A DNA stretch of 6,953 nt. It comes from JBAYHA01 sp964605975. Lineage in GTDB: Bacteria > Patescibacteriota > Patescibacteriia > UBA11705 > JABHMO01. The notes below the pieces were generated by a model. The model saw nothing but the letters and a program-made list of their open reading frames with translations, had not been told where the DNA came from and did no database searches. Made by a program: the position numbers and the translations under genes. The first letter of the stretch is position 1; each line of letters starts with the position of its first letter. Where the stretch lies: contig CAZSER010000036.1 in the NCBI GenBank assembly GCA_964605975.1, positions 1-6,953 on the forward strand, written 5' to 3'. Shown in pieces: positions 1 to 5,809 of the stretch.

Positions 1-316
1 CTAATTCTTTTTTATTATATAAAACAGACGCCAGTAGGGAATTAAAAATCAAAAAAATAAAACCAAGTGTAGGTAAAATTAAAATCATGGCCCAATGACC
101 AAAAAGATCAATCCCTAAATAAATATTGTAATGCAAGGGAATAGATAATCGATCTTCCGGTAAGTTTTTTATTAACGGATAAAATTTAAAATAGACCAGA
201 AGCCAGTTGCTTAAATTTAGGATTAAGGTAATAATTATTGGCCAATAAAAAACTTTTCTTTTCCAAATGGAGGAATTTTTGATTTTATTTAGAAATGAAT
301 ACAGTTTAATAAACAT
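1..316 (-). CDS. Partial small membrane protein, hypothetical (C-terminal end outside window)
   Basis: The reading frame starts at ATG 316-314 and stays open for 105 codons to the left edge, so only the N-terminal part is visible. It begins with a short basic stretch (K and R around residues 11-21). A first hydrophobic helix follows at about residues 22-43, then a polar loop containing LHYNIYLGID (61-70), and a second helix at about 72-98 followed by lysines. This suggests an inner-membrane protein with at least two spans and no cleavable signal. From memory, small proteins with a similar HYNIY-x-GID loop recur in Patescibacteria without assigned function; I cannot confirm that here. A good extended -10 box lies upstream and would give a leader of about 17 nt. 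It is divergent from miaB. Coding status is fairly certain; function is unknown. Confidence 0.75.
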   Translation of the reverse strand, partial: MFIKLYSFLNKIKNSSIWKRKVFYWPIIITLILNLSNWLLVYFKFYPLIKNLPEDRLSIPLHYNIYLGIDLFGHWAMILILPTLGFIFLIFNSLLASVLYNKKEL

Positions 317-339
317 AAGTGTTATTTTACTCTGCACAT

Positions 340-368
340 ATTATAACAGAAATAATAAACAATTGGAA
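340..368 (-). promoter_or_regulatory. Promoter for the partial membrane protein
   Basis: On the minus strand there is a consensus -10 TATAAT (345-340) preceded by TGT, making an extended -10 (TGnTATAAT). A weak -35, TTCCAA (368-363), sits 17 nt upstream. Transcription would begin near 334-333, about 17 nt before the ATG at 316. The leader has no Shine-Dalgarno sequence. Confidence 0.6.
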
Positions 369-378
369 GTCAGTCGGC

Positions 379-407
379 TTGATTTTTTTGAGGAAATTTA
401 GTATAAT
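379..407 (+). promoter_or_regulatory. Promoter for miaB
   Basis: TTGATT (379-384) and a perfect TATAAT (402-407) are separated by 17 nt, a near-consensus sigma-70 promoter. The predicted transcription start is about 413-415. That lies at or past the TTG at 411 that opens the frame, so the first usable in-frame start is the ATG at 432, with a leader of about 18 nt. The -35 box is only 10 nt from the -35 of the opposing promoter, so the two are arranged back to back. Confidence 0.65.
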
Positions 408-431
408 TAATTGAGTAAAAAATATGTTTTT

Positions 432-1703
432 ATGAAAAATTTTCACATAATTACTTTTGGTTGTCAAATGAATCATAATGATTCTTTGCGTTTAGCAACT
501 GTTTTGGAAAGTTTTGGTTGGCAAGAAACAACATTGGACCGGTCTAATTTAATTATTGTTAATGCTTGTTCTATTCGACAGTCAGGAATTGACCGTATTT
601 GGGGAATGGCCAAGGGCTGGTTAAAACAAAAAGAGAGTAAGGGGTTAAAGATTCTTTTAACGGGATGTGTTTTGGCAGAGGACAAAAAAATTTTTGCGAA
701 GAGATTTGATTTGGTTTTTGATATTAAAGAATTGAATGTCTTGGAAAATTTTTTGCAAGAAAAATTTTCGAATGATCCTTTTTATTCTTTTCAACCCAAA
801 AAAATGAATTCCGCTTTTGCTTATGTTCCTATTATGACTGGCTGTAATAATTTTTGTAGTTATTGTGTTGTCCCTTATACTAGGGGGAGAGAGCAATCTC
901 GTTCGGTAATTGAAATTTTGGCGGAAATAGAAAATTTAGTCAAAGAGGGAATTAAGGAGGTTCATTTGCTTGGTCAAAATGTTAATTCTTATTCTCCTGC
1001 TGATTTCGGAAGTTTTTCTGTTGATAATCCATATCAAAATAATTTTGCCAAACTTCTTTTTGAAGTTAATCAAATTGAAGGAGTAAAGAGAATTCATTTT
1101 TCCAGTAGCCATCCCAAAGACATGAGTGATGATTTAATTGAAGCTTTGTCTTTGTCAAAAATGGTCAATTATTTACATTTACCTTTGCAATCTGGTGATG
1201 ATGATATCTTGCAAAAGATGAATCGCAACTATTCTACCGCTGATTTTTTCAAAATTGTTGAAAAGGTTAGAAAAGTTAAACCGGAAATTGCTATTGGGAC
1301 AGATATTATAGTTGGGTTTTGTGGAGAGACAGAGGAACAGTTCAAAAACAGTCTGAAATTTTATGAAAAGGTTGGTTTTGATATCTGTTTTTTGGCAATG
1401 TATAGTGAGAGAGTTGGAACTTTGGCCGAAAAAATGAGTGATGATATTCCCCTGCAAGAAAAGAAAAGACGATGGCATGAATTACAAAAATTAATGAAAA
1501 AAATAGTTTACCAAAAAAATCAAAAATATCTTGATCGGGAAATAGAAATTTTAATTGATCTCGACGGTACTGATTTTTGGGAAGGAAATATTCGAGAAAT
1601 GAAAAGAGCTAGGGTCAATAAGAGTGATTTCCCTGAACAAAAAATTGGCGATTTAATTGTTGCCAAAGTAAAAGACCCCAAAGAATGGATTTTGTATTGT
1701 TAA
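432..1703 (+). CDS. miaB: tRNA-2-methylthio-N6-dimethylallyladenosine synthase MiaB
   Basis: A radical SAM methylthiotransferase that adds a methylthio group to C2 of i6A37 in tRNAs reading UNN codons, using two [4Fe-4S] clusters; cytoplasmic. Numbered from ATG 432 (423 aa), the N-terminal MTTase domain has its cluster cysteines at C11 (FGCQMN), C46 (NACSIR) and C79 (LTGCV). The radical SAM motif CNNFCSYC gives C138, C142 and C145, followed by VVPYTRGRE. Further family signatures are LPLQSGDDDIL, GTDIIVGF and a C-terminal TRAM-like domain from about residue 365. FGCQMN, TRGRE and the TRAM domain favour MiaB over RimO or MtaB. The frame opens at TTG 411, but the promoter (TATAAT 402-407) puts the transcript start near 414, and ATG 432 gives the usual MiaB N-terminus. 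No Shine-Dalgarno is visible. MiaA, which makes its substrate, is at 5810-6730. A bidirectional terminator follows the stop. Confidence 0.95.
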   Translation: MKNFHIITFGCQMNHNDSLRLATVLESFGWQETTLDRSNLIIVNACSIRQSGIDRIWGMAKGWLKQKESKGLKILLTGCVLAEDKKIFAKRFDLVFDIKELNVLENFLQEKFSNDPFYSFQPKKMNSAFAYVPIMTGCNNFCSYCVVPYTRGREQSRSVIEILAEIENLVKEGIKEVHLLGQNVNSYSPADFGSFSVDNPYQNNFAKLLFEVNQIEGVKRIHFSSSHPKDMSDDLIEALSLSKMVNYLHLPLQSGDDDILQKMNRNYSTADFFKIVEKVRKVKPEIAIGTDIIVGFCGETEEQFKNSLKFYEKVGFDICFLAMYSERVGTLAEKMSDDIPLQEKKRRWHELQKLMKKIVYQKNQKYLDREIEILIDLDGTDFWEGNIREMKRARVNKSDFPEQKIGDLIVAKVKDPKEWILYC

Positions 1704-1705
1704 TA

Positions 1706-1740
1706 AAAAAATATCATTTTTTATATAAATGATATTTTTT
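1706..1740. terminator. Bidirectional intrinsic terminator between miaB and the patatin gene
   Basis: A perfect 14-bp inverted repeat (1706-1719 with 1727-1740) encloses a 7-nt loop. The stem has A-runs on its left and T-runs on its right, so it has a U-tract in both directions. It lies between the miaB stop (1701-1703) and the convergent patatin stop (1746-1744) and can terminate both genes. Confidence 0.8.
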
Positions 1741-1743
1741 AAA

Positions 1744-2562
1744 TTATTTTTCCGAAAGAAGTTTTTTTATTTTGGGGATCTGTTTTTCTGTTTCTCTGAT
1801 ACCATTTTGAACTAATTCGTGAGTTAGTTTGTCAGTAAAATAATCACGAAAACTGCTTATCCCGACAACCGGAGTGAAAGGTTCAATGATAATGTCAGAA
1901 GATGCTGTGGAATGTTTTGCTAAGTGGAAGCGCAGAATATTTAAACTTCGTTGTGCTGTTTGTTTCATACTCAAAATTTTTTCTCCATTTAGCTGTTCAT
2001 TTTTTATATAGTTATCCAAGTTGACCGAGATAACGATATCAGCTCCCATTTTTCGGACTGTTTCGTCAGGAATCGGGTCACTTATTCCGCCATCAACCAA
2101 TAACTTATTTTCAAACTGTACGGGCTTGAAAAGAGTAGGAACTGAGATACTGGCTCGGACTGCCGGGGCAATTTTCCCAGAGTAGAAAAAAGTTGGTTTC
2201 CCGGAATATAGATCGGTAGCAACAATCCTTAATGGGATTTTGGTATCTTTGAAGTCGGTATCGTTAAGCCATTCTTTTAAAAGTCGAGAAATTTTTTCAC
2301 CTTTAACTAGTCCGCCTCCAAAACTTGGTTCAAGAAAGGAATAAACTTTCTCTTTTCTTTTTTTGACTGTATATTCTTCCAATTTTTCAATATCTTGAAA
2401 AATTGCGAAATGGGCAGAAACCCAAACCCCAATACTGCTACCGGCAATATAGTCAATTGGAATATTATGTTTTAGTAATGTTTTGATAACTCCGACATGA
2501 GCTAACCCTCTGATTCCACCACTGCCAAGCGCTAATCCAACTTTTTTTTGATTTTTTTTCAT
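1744..2562 (-). CDS. Patatin-like phospholipase (RssA/NTE-type serine hydrolase)
   Basis: A 272-aa patatin-fold lipid acyl hydrolase with a Ser-Asp dyad. The oxyanion-hole motif GSGGIRGLAH is at residues 13-22. The nucleophile elbow GSSIG (41-45) has Ser43 as the presumed catalytic serine, and DGG (157-159) supplies Asp157. All three signature blocks are intact and in family order. A basic patch follows the nucleophile helix (about 66-72). There is no signal peptide or transmembrane segment, so it is probably cytosolic and acts on membrane lipids or lysophospholipids; the true substrate cannot be read from sequence. It is last in the minus-strand cluster, 21 nt after the ASCH gene, with no clear Shine-Dalgarno, and it ends just before the shared terminator. 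Family assignment is firm; the biological role is not. Confidence 0.92.
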   Translation of the reverse strand: MKKNQKKVGLALGSGGIRGLAHVGVIKTLLKHNIPIDYIAGSSIGVWVSAHFAIFQDIEKLEEYTVKKRKEKVYSFLEPSFGGGLVKGEKISRLLKEWLNDTDFKDTKIPLRIVATDLYSGKPTFFYSGKIAPAVRASISVPTLFKPVQFENKLLVDGGISDPIPDETVRKMGADIVISVNLDNYIKNEQLNGEKILSMKQTAQRSLNILRFHLAKHSTASSDIIIEPFTPVVGISSFRDYFTDKLTHELVQNGIRETEKQIPKIKKLLSEK

Positions 2563-2583
2563 ATAATAAATATCAAAACTTTT

Positions 2584-2937
2584 TTAATCCACTTTTTTTA
2601 AACGAATCGCCAAAACTCCAAAGATATTTTCTTCCTCTGGGGTATAATATTCATAAAGTTTGTTCAAGAAGTCTTGTTTTGTTGTTGTTTCAGTAAATCC
2701 AAGTTCTTTGAGGTGGAAGTTTTTTTGTAGTTCTTCAAAGGTTTTAAATTTTTGGAGTTCAACTATTTTAGTTAGAACTTTTTTTTGTAAATCAGGTTTT
2801 TTAGAAAATTCAATTAAATGTCCAACTCGTAAGGCTTTTCTTTTTTCGTCAAAAAGACGGATTTCAACAGTTTTAATTTCGTTATTAATTTTTTCAAATG
2901 GTTCAGGATGTAATTTCATTTCGTGGATGCGTATCAT
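2584..2937 (-). CDS. ASCH-domain protein
   Basis: A 117-aa protein consisting of a single ASCH domain (ASC-1 homology, PUA-like fold). Visible signatures are the N-terminal HEMKLHPEPF (5-14), the strongly conserved K-T-x-E-x-R element (KTVEIRL, 22-28), VGHLIEF (38-44), and a C-terminal YYTPEEEN...GVLAIRL (97-113). ASCH proteins bind RNA or act on modified nucleosides; the E. coli member YqfB is an N4-acetylcytidine amidohydrolase. The Lys22/Thr23 pair would suit such chemistry, but equating the residues is an inference. It lies 13 nt after mscL and 21 nt before the patatin gene, implying co-transcription. There is no Shine-Dalgarno. An internal Met at residue 7 is an alternative start that would keep the domain nearly intact. 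Confidence 0.85.
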   Translation of the reverse strand: MIRIHEMKLHPEPFEKINNEIKTVEIRLFDEKRKALRVGHLIEFSKKPDLQKKVLTKIVELQKFKTFEELQKNFHLKELGFTETTTKQDFLNKLYEYYTPEEENIFGVLAIRLKKVD

Positions 2938-2950
2938 AAGTTTTTTAAAA

Positions 2951-3340
2951 TTATTTTGTCTTTAATAAATCTCTGATTTCTTTTAATAATTTAACCTCCA
3001 TTGATTCGGAAGATTTTTTTTGTTCTTCAGTCTTTTTTAATTTGTTTATTTGTTTTACCAAGAAAAAAACGGCAAGGGATATAATCAAAAAATCGAGAAT
3101 TACATTTATAAAACTACCATAATTAAAAGTGACAGCCGGTTTTTTTTCGGTAGCTTCTTTGAGAATAAAAGACAGTTTAGAAAAATCAACTCCAGCCAAA
3201 ATAGCTCCAATTGGGGGCATGATAATATCATTTACCAAGCTACTAACAACCTTGCCAAAAGCTCCACCAATGATAATGCCAACTGCTAAATCAATGACAT
3301 TGCCCTTGATGGCAAATTTTTTAAATTCTTGAAAAATCAT
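2951..3340 (-). CDS. mscL: Large-conductance mechanosensitive channel MscL
   Basis: A 129-aa inner-membrane protein that forms a homopentameric tension-gated pore releasing solutes on hypo-osmotic shock. The sequence follows E. coli MscL (136 aa) almost throughout. It has an amphipathic N-terminus (FQEFKKFAIKGN), TM1 at about 14-40 with DLAVGIIIGGAFGK and the family signature VNDIIMPPIG (36-45), and a periplasmic loop at about 50-75. TM2 is at about 76-98 (DFLIISLAVFFL), followed by a charged linker and the C-terminal helix LLKEIRDLL (118-126). Nothing essential is missing. It sits between the RuBisCO gene (30-nt gap) and the ASCH gene (13-nt gap) on the same strand, with no terminator or evident promoter of its own and no Shine-Dalgarno. 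Confidence 0.96.
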   Translation of the reverse strand: MIFQEFKKFAIKGNVIDLAVGIIIGGAFGKVVSSLVNDIIMPPIGAILAGVDFSKLSFILKEATEKKPAVTFNYGSFINVILDFLIISLAVFFLVKQINKLKKTEEQKKSSESMEVKLLKEIRDLLKTK

Positions 3341-3370
3341 AAAGAAAAATAAAACAATTTTTTTATAAAG

Positions 3371-4798
3371 TTATTTTTTGGTAAAAAATTTAATTGCTTT
3401 TTTTAGTTCCGATTTGGTTTGGGCATATTTATTTAGTGGGATTTTTCGGGAGTATGCTTCACAGGCTTGAATTAATGCTTTGGCTCCGGCTTGAGTGCCA
3501 TCAGGATGAGCATGACAACCTGCACCCATAGTGGTAATGAAATCAACAGAGCCCATTGATTCTATGAACGGTTTTAGTAATGTAGGATTAAGTCCTCCGG
3601 AAATAATTGGACAACATTTTTTTATTCCTCTCCAGTTATCATCTTGTAAAATGGGTTTTTCTGCGCGATCTTGTTTAACCAGTTTTTGGTTGTCGGAATC
3701 TTTTGAGGGAATTGTTCCCCAGTTTTGGGTAAAGAAATGACCAGGCGCTTCGAAATGCAAGATGTTATGAGCAGAAATAATATCTTCATCTGGCGTTCCT
3801 GCCATTTTGCCAATACCGGCTGTCCCGGTATGAATTCCGGAGACTCCGGCTAACCGTGCTAATTTGGAAAGAACAAGAACAGAGAATCCAATTGGATTTT
3901 CTGGACGAGTAAATGCTCCATGTCCGGCACGATGAAAGTGTAGGAAAACATCTGGATATCGTCGGCGAAGAGTTTGCACTGCCATCCATCCCGCCGTAAT
4001 GCCATCAATTAGAAAAACATAACTGCCAGGTTCAAATCCGGCATTACTAATAAGTTCACAGCGACTGATCATGGTATCAAAGTCAGGCGCAGAAACATTA
4101 AAAGAGTGAACTTTTTTCTTGCCAGTTATTTTTACTGCTTTATCCATTGCTTGTTTCACATGGGAAACCATTTTTTCATAAGGACAAAAATCTTGATCCG
4201 CTTGTGGCTCATCATTTTTGACAAAATCTCCTCCACCGAGCCAAAAGTCATAGCAAACTTCGGCATATTCAGCAGAAGTTAACCCCATTTTTGGTTTGAC
4301 AATTGTTCCCAGAATTGGGCGATTATAAACATCCAGATAAGCACGAAGATCGTCTAGTGTATAGCTAGGACCGTCATACTGTTCCAGCATTGATGGAGGA
4401 AACCAAATATCCAATAGTTTTAACGCTTGAATTTCTTTCATTCCCAAAATATTTCCGGCAATATAAGTAATAATATTTTGGATATTTCCTTGTCGATCAA
4501 ACAATCTCCAAGGATAAGCGATCCACACCAAGTTTTTTTTCAGGTCAACTTTATAAACTAGAGCATTCATTGTTTTTGAAAAGTTCGTTTCGGTTGTCAC
4601 TTCAAAGTTAGTTCCGGTAGAAGATTCTGCGGCCACTTCCGCTGATGCTTGTAATATGTTTAATTTTTTGTCGGCAATTAAATGAAAAACGGCTAATAAA
4701 TATTCACCATTTTGTGGATTTGGTAGATCCAATTTAACATAGTTTTGTTGTTTTCGAGTCAATTTTTTTAGTAAAATTTTGCTGTTTTTATTGAACAT
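3371..4798 (-). CDS. rbcL: RuBisCO large subunit, form II/III type
   Basis: Ribulose-1,5-bisphosphate carboxylase/oxygenase: RuBP plus CO2 gives two 3-phosphoglycerates. At 475 aa it carries a full active-site set: Glu58 (AAESSTGTN), Asn115 (AGN), Lys168/Lys170 (TIVKPKMGL), carbamylated Lys194 with Asp196 and Glu197 (GGGDFVKNDEP), His289/Arg290 (HFHRAGH), His323 (GIHTGT), loop-6 Lys331 (GIGKMAG), and phosphate-binding Ser400 (IISGGLNP) and Gly425 (TMGAG). It is therefore a true RuBisCO, not a RuBisCO-like protein. The N-terminal half is closest to form II, but spacing from Lys331 to Ser400 is about 30 residues longer than in R. rubrum (Lys329 to Ser368), as in form II/III enzymes. Form II/III in CPR is thought to serve AMP salvage; the companion genes are not in this window. 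It leads the minus-strand cluster. The only early Met is residue 1, and the -10 box gives a leader of about 18 nt. Confidence 0.96.
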   Translation of the reverse strand: MFNKNSKILLKKLTRKQQNYVKLDLPNPQNGEYLLAVFHLIADKKLNILQASAEVAAESSTGTNFEVTTETNFSKTMNALVYKVDLKKNLVWIAYPWRLFDRQGNIQNIITYIAGNILGMKEIQALKLLDIWFPPSMLEQYDGPSYTLDDLRAYLDVYNRPILGTIVKPKMGLTSAEYAEVCYDFWLGGGDFVKNDEPQADQDFCPYEKMVSHVKQAMDKAVKITGKKKVHSFNVSAPDFDTMISRCELISNAGFEPGSYVFLIDGITAGWMAVQTLRRRYPDVFLHFHRAGHGAFTRPENPIGFSVLVLSKLARLAGVSGIHTGTAGIGKMAGTPDEDIISAHNILHFEAPGHFFTQNWGTIPSKDSDNQKLVKQDRAEKPILQDDNWRGIKKCCPIISGGLNPTLLKPFIESMGSVDFITTMGAGCHAHPDGTQAGAKALIQACEAYSRKIPLNKYAQTKSELKKAIKFFTKK

Positions 4799-4816
4799 AT
4801 TTTTTGTTTAAATTTG

Positions 4817-4847
4817 TTTTAAAGTATAGAAAAACTATTTTTTAAAA
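4817..4847. repeat. Imperfect inverted repeat over the RuBisCO -10 region
   Basis: Arms 4817-4829 and 4835-4847 pair over 13 positions with one mismatch and one G-T, around a 5-nt spacer. The left arm contains the RuBisCO -10 box (4828-4823). This could be a protein-binding operator or a chance product of very AT-rich sequence; it lacks the GC stem expected of a terminator. Confidence 0.4.
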
Positions 4848-4852
4848 ATGAA
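4823..4852 (-). promoter_or_regulatory. Probable promoter of the RuBisCO-mscL-ASCH-patatin cluster
   Basis: On the minus strand TATACT (4828-4823) is a 5/6 match to the -10 consensus. The best -35 candidate is weak, TTCATT (4852-4847) at 18 nt. Transcription would begin near 4816, giving a leader of about 18 nt that is A/T only apart from isolated C residues and has no Shine-Dalgarno. A weak -35 with an overlapping inverted repeat would suit a regulated promoter, but that is inference. Confidence 0.45.
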
Positions 4853-4904
4853 TAAATTTTAAGTTTTAAACTGTAAAGATTACTATAATTTTATCATAAA
4901 TTTA

Positions 4905-4926
4905 TTATTTTTACTAATAAAAATAA
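4905..4926. repeat. Perfect inverted repeat just upstream of the rightward promoter
   Basis: Arms of 9 bp, TTATTTTTA (4905-4913) and TAAAAATAA (4918-4926), flank the spacer ctaa. The repeat ends 2 nt before the -35 box at 4929. The position suits an operator or activator site, though its A/T-only composition raises the odds of chance. Confidence 0.35.
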
Positions 4927-4928
4927 GG

Positions 4929-4957
4929 TTGACATTTTTTTATTTTGTAGTTAAAGT
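4929..4957 (+). promoter_or_regulatory. Promoter of the two-gene hypothetical unit
   Basis: A consensus -35 TTGACA (4929-4934) is followed after 17 nt by TAAAGT (4952-4957), a 4/6 -10. The predicted transcription start is about 4963-4965. This excludes the GTG at 4961 as a start codon and leaves ATG 4979 (leader of about 15 nt) or ATG 4991. Confidence 0.6.
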
Positions 4958-4978
4958 TTTGTGGGTGATCTAAAAAAA

Positions 4979-5374
4979 ATGGGGTTAAAAATGAAAGAAC
5001 TTTTTACAATAGAAGATTTTTGTTTAATTTTAGAGGAGATGTCTTTGTCAGACTTGAGTTGTTGTTTGATACTTCGAGAGCTTGATTTGCGGGTTGGTTT
5101 TCTAGAATTGCGCTTGATTGCGCCTATTGATGAGCGTCATGTTGTCTATTTAGAAATTATTGATCCTGACGAAGGTTTATGGGGTAGGATTAGGTTGGTC
5201 AAAAAGTGGAAAAGAGTTCTTTTTTACAAAAGAGTAATTGATTTGGATGTTTTTATCTGTAATCGGCAGGGGAAAGAAATTCATTATGGGGGATGTTTTA
5301 TTTTTTCCAAAAAGATGCAAAAAATTTTTGCACAACTACGAAAAGGTCAATGGCCGGAAAAGGTCAAAAAATAA
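4979..5374 (+). CDS. Hypothetical protein, first gene of a two-gene unit
   Basis: I do not recognise this family. From ATG 4979 it is 131 aa (127 aa from ATG 4991). It has no transmembrane segment or signal peptide. The N-terminal third looks helical and leucine-rich (IEDFCLILEEM...). The middle alternates hydrophobic and polar residues, as in a beta-rich fold (VGFLELRLI, VVYLEIIDPDEG, VLFYKRVIDLDVFI), and the C-terminal tail is basic (KKMQKIFAQLRKGQ...). The cysteines are scattered with no metal-binding spacing. The frame could be extended to GTG 4961, but the promoter places the transcript start at about 4964. It is divergent from RuBisCO and is followed 14 nt later by a second unknown gene with a good ribosome binding site. 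Coding is likely given the open frame with promoter, partner gene and terminator; function is unknown. Confidence 0.65.
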   Translation: MGLKMKELFTIEDFCLILEEMSLSDLSCCLILRELDLRVGFLELRLIAPIDERHVVYLEIIDPDEGLWGRIRLVKKWKRVLFYKRVIDLDVFICNRQGKEIHYGGCFIFSKKMQKIFAQLRKGQWPEKVKK

Positions 5375-5376
5375 TC

Positions 5377-5381
5377 AAGGA
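5377..5381 (+). promoter_or_regulatory. Shine-Dalgarno site that fixes the start of the next gene
   Basis: AAGGA at 5377-5381 lies 7 nt before ATG 5389. It is the only convincing Shine-Dalgarno I find in the window, and it selects ATG 5389 over the in-frame ATGs at 5293 and 5350, which lie inside the preceding gene. Confidence 0.65.
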
Positions 5382-5388
5382 TAAAGAG

Positions 5389-5742
5389 ATGGAAAAGTTA
5401 TTTAAGTTATTGAAATCAAAGCTTCCTGATTTTGTTGATTATTTGCAACGATTAAATAATGGAGAACTAAAAATTAAAGTTGGAGATGAGGGTATGTTTG
5501 AGGGTATTGGTAATTTTTATGTTCATTTTGAAAATAGTTCTTTTAACGGAAAGGGTGTTTTGGTTGTTTCTAAGGGAAAAAGATCTCCATGGTTGTTTTT
5601 TATAAAACCTAAATATCATGTTTCGGCGGTCTGTTTTTCTGAAGAAAAAATCTCACGGATAGAAAAATATTATTCGGTAATGTTTTCTCATTCGGAGTTT
5701 ACTTCTTTATACAAGGAGTTAAGTTGTTTAATTAGAAAGTAG
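5389..5742 (+). CDS. Hypothetical protein, second gene of a two-gene unit
   Basis: Not recognised. From ATG 5389 it encodes 117 aa and ends in TAG. A predicted N-terminal helix (MEKLFKLLKSKLPDFVDYL) leads into a glycine-rich, beta-like centre (about 26-74: GELKIKVGDEG, GIGNFYVHFENSS, NGKGVLVVSKGKRS, PWLFFIKPKY). A C-terminal helical part follows (about 84-117: EEKISRIEKYY, FTSLYKELSCLIRK). No membrane span, signal peptide or catalytic motif is evident. The open frame extends back to ATG 5293, but those residues overlap the preceding gene in another frame and read as low-complexity shadow sequence. The Shine-Dalgarno at 5377 supports 5389. A terminator begins directly after the stop, so this gene closes the unit. 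The tight pairing suggests the two products work together, but nothing shows how. Confidence 0.65.
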   Translation: MEKLFKLLKSKLPDFVDYLQRLNNGELKIKVGDEGMFEGIGNFYVHFENSSFNGKGVLVVSKGKRSPWLFFIKPKYHVSAVCFSEEKISRIEKYYSVMFSHSEFTSLYKELSCLIRK

Positions 5743-5768
5743 CGGAGTTTCCATTGACTCCGTTTTTT
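5743..5768 (+). terminator. Intrinsic terminator of the two-gene hypothetical unit
   Basis: A GC-rich 6-bp stem, CGGAGT (5743-5748) with ACTCCG (5757-5762), has an 8-nt loop and is followed directly by six T residues (5763-5768). It abuts the TAG stop at 5740-5742. It isolates the hypothetical pair from miaA, which has its own promoter immediately downstream. Confidence 0.85.
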
Positions 5769-5771
5769 ATT

Positions 5772-5800
5772 TTGAAATTAGAAAAATTTTCTGTTAAGAT
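5772..5800 (+). promoter_or_regulatory. Promoter of miaA, giving a nearly leaderless mRNA
   Basis: TTGAAA (5772-5777) is followed 17 nt later by TAAGAT (5795-5800), preceded by TGT as an extended -10. Transcription would start about 5806-5807, only 3-4 nt before ATG 5810. No Shine-Dalgarno is present, consistent with leaderless initiation. Confidence 0.6.
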
Positions 5801-5809
5801 GTTAGCAAT

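Noticed and set aside
411..431. TTG-initiated N-terminal extension of miaB
   Set aside because: It lies at or upstream of the transcript start predicted from TATAAT 402-407, and the extra seven residues are not part of the usual MiaB N-terminus.
473..1478. Minus-strand open frames opposite miaB
   Set aside because: miaB is continuous and motif-complete across the region; the antisense frames show no domain or regulatory signal.
2660..2965. Plus-strand open frame of about 100 codons opposite the ASCH gene
   Set aside because: It is antisense to a recognised domain, rich in Ser, Phe and Lys as expected of a shadow frame, and has no promoter or ribosome site of its own.
4884..4889. TATAAT on the plus strand inside the divergent spacer
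   Set aside because: No acceptable -35 lies 16-18 nt upstream and it is about 90 nt from the next start; such a match is easily chance at this base composition.
4961..4978. GTG 4961 as start of the first hypothetical gene
   Set aside because: The TTGACA-17-TAAAGT promoter puts the transcript start at about 4964, after this GTG; ATG 4979 or 4991 fits better.
5293..5388. Longer start (ATG 5293 or 5350) for the second hypothetical gene
   Set aside because: These codons lie inside the preceding gene in another frame; AAGGA 7 nt before ATG 5389 marks the start.
4979..5742. The two hypothetical genes as one gene broken by a frameshift
   Set aside because: The stop at 5372-5374, a 14-nt gap, a proper Shine-Dalgarno and a good ATG form a normal gene boundary, and I know of no family that joins the two.
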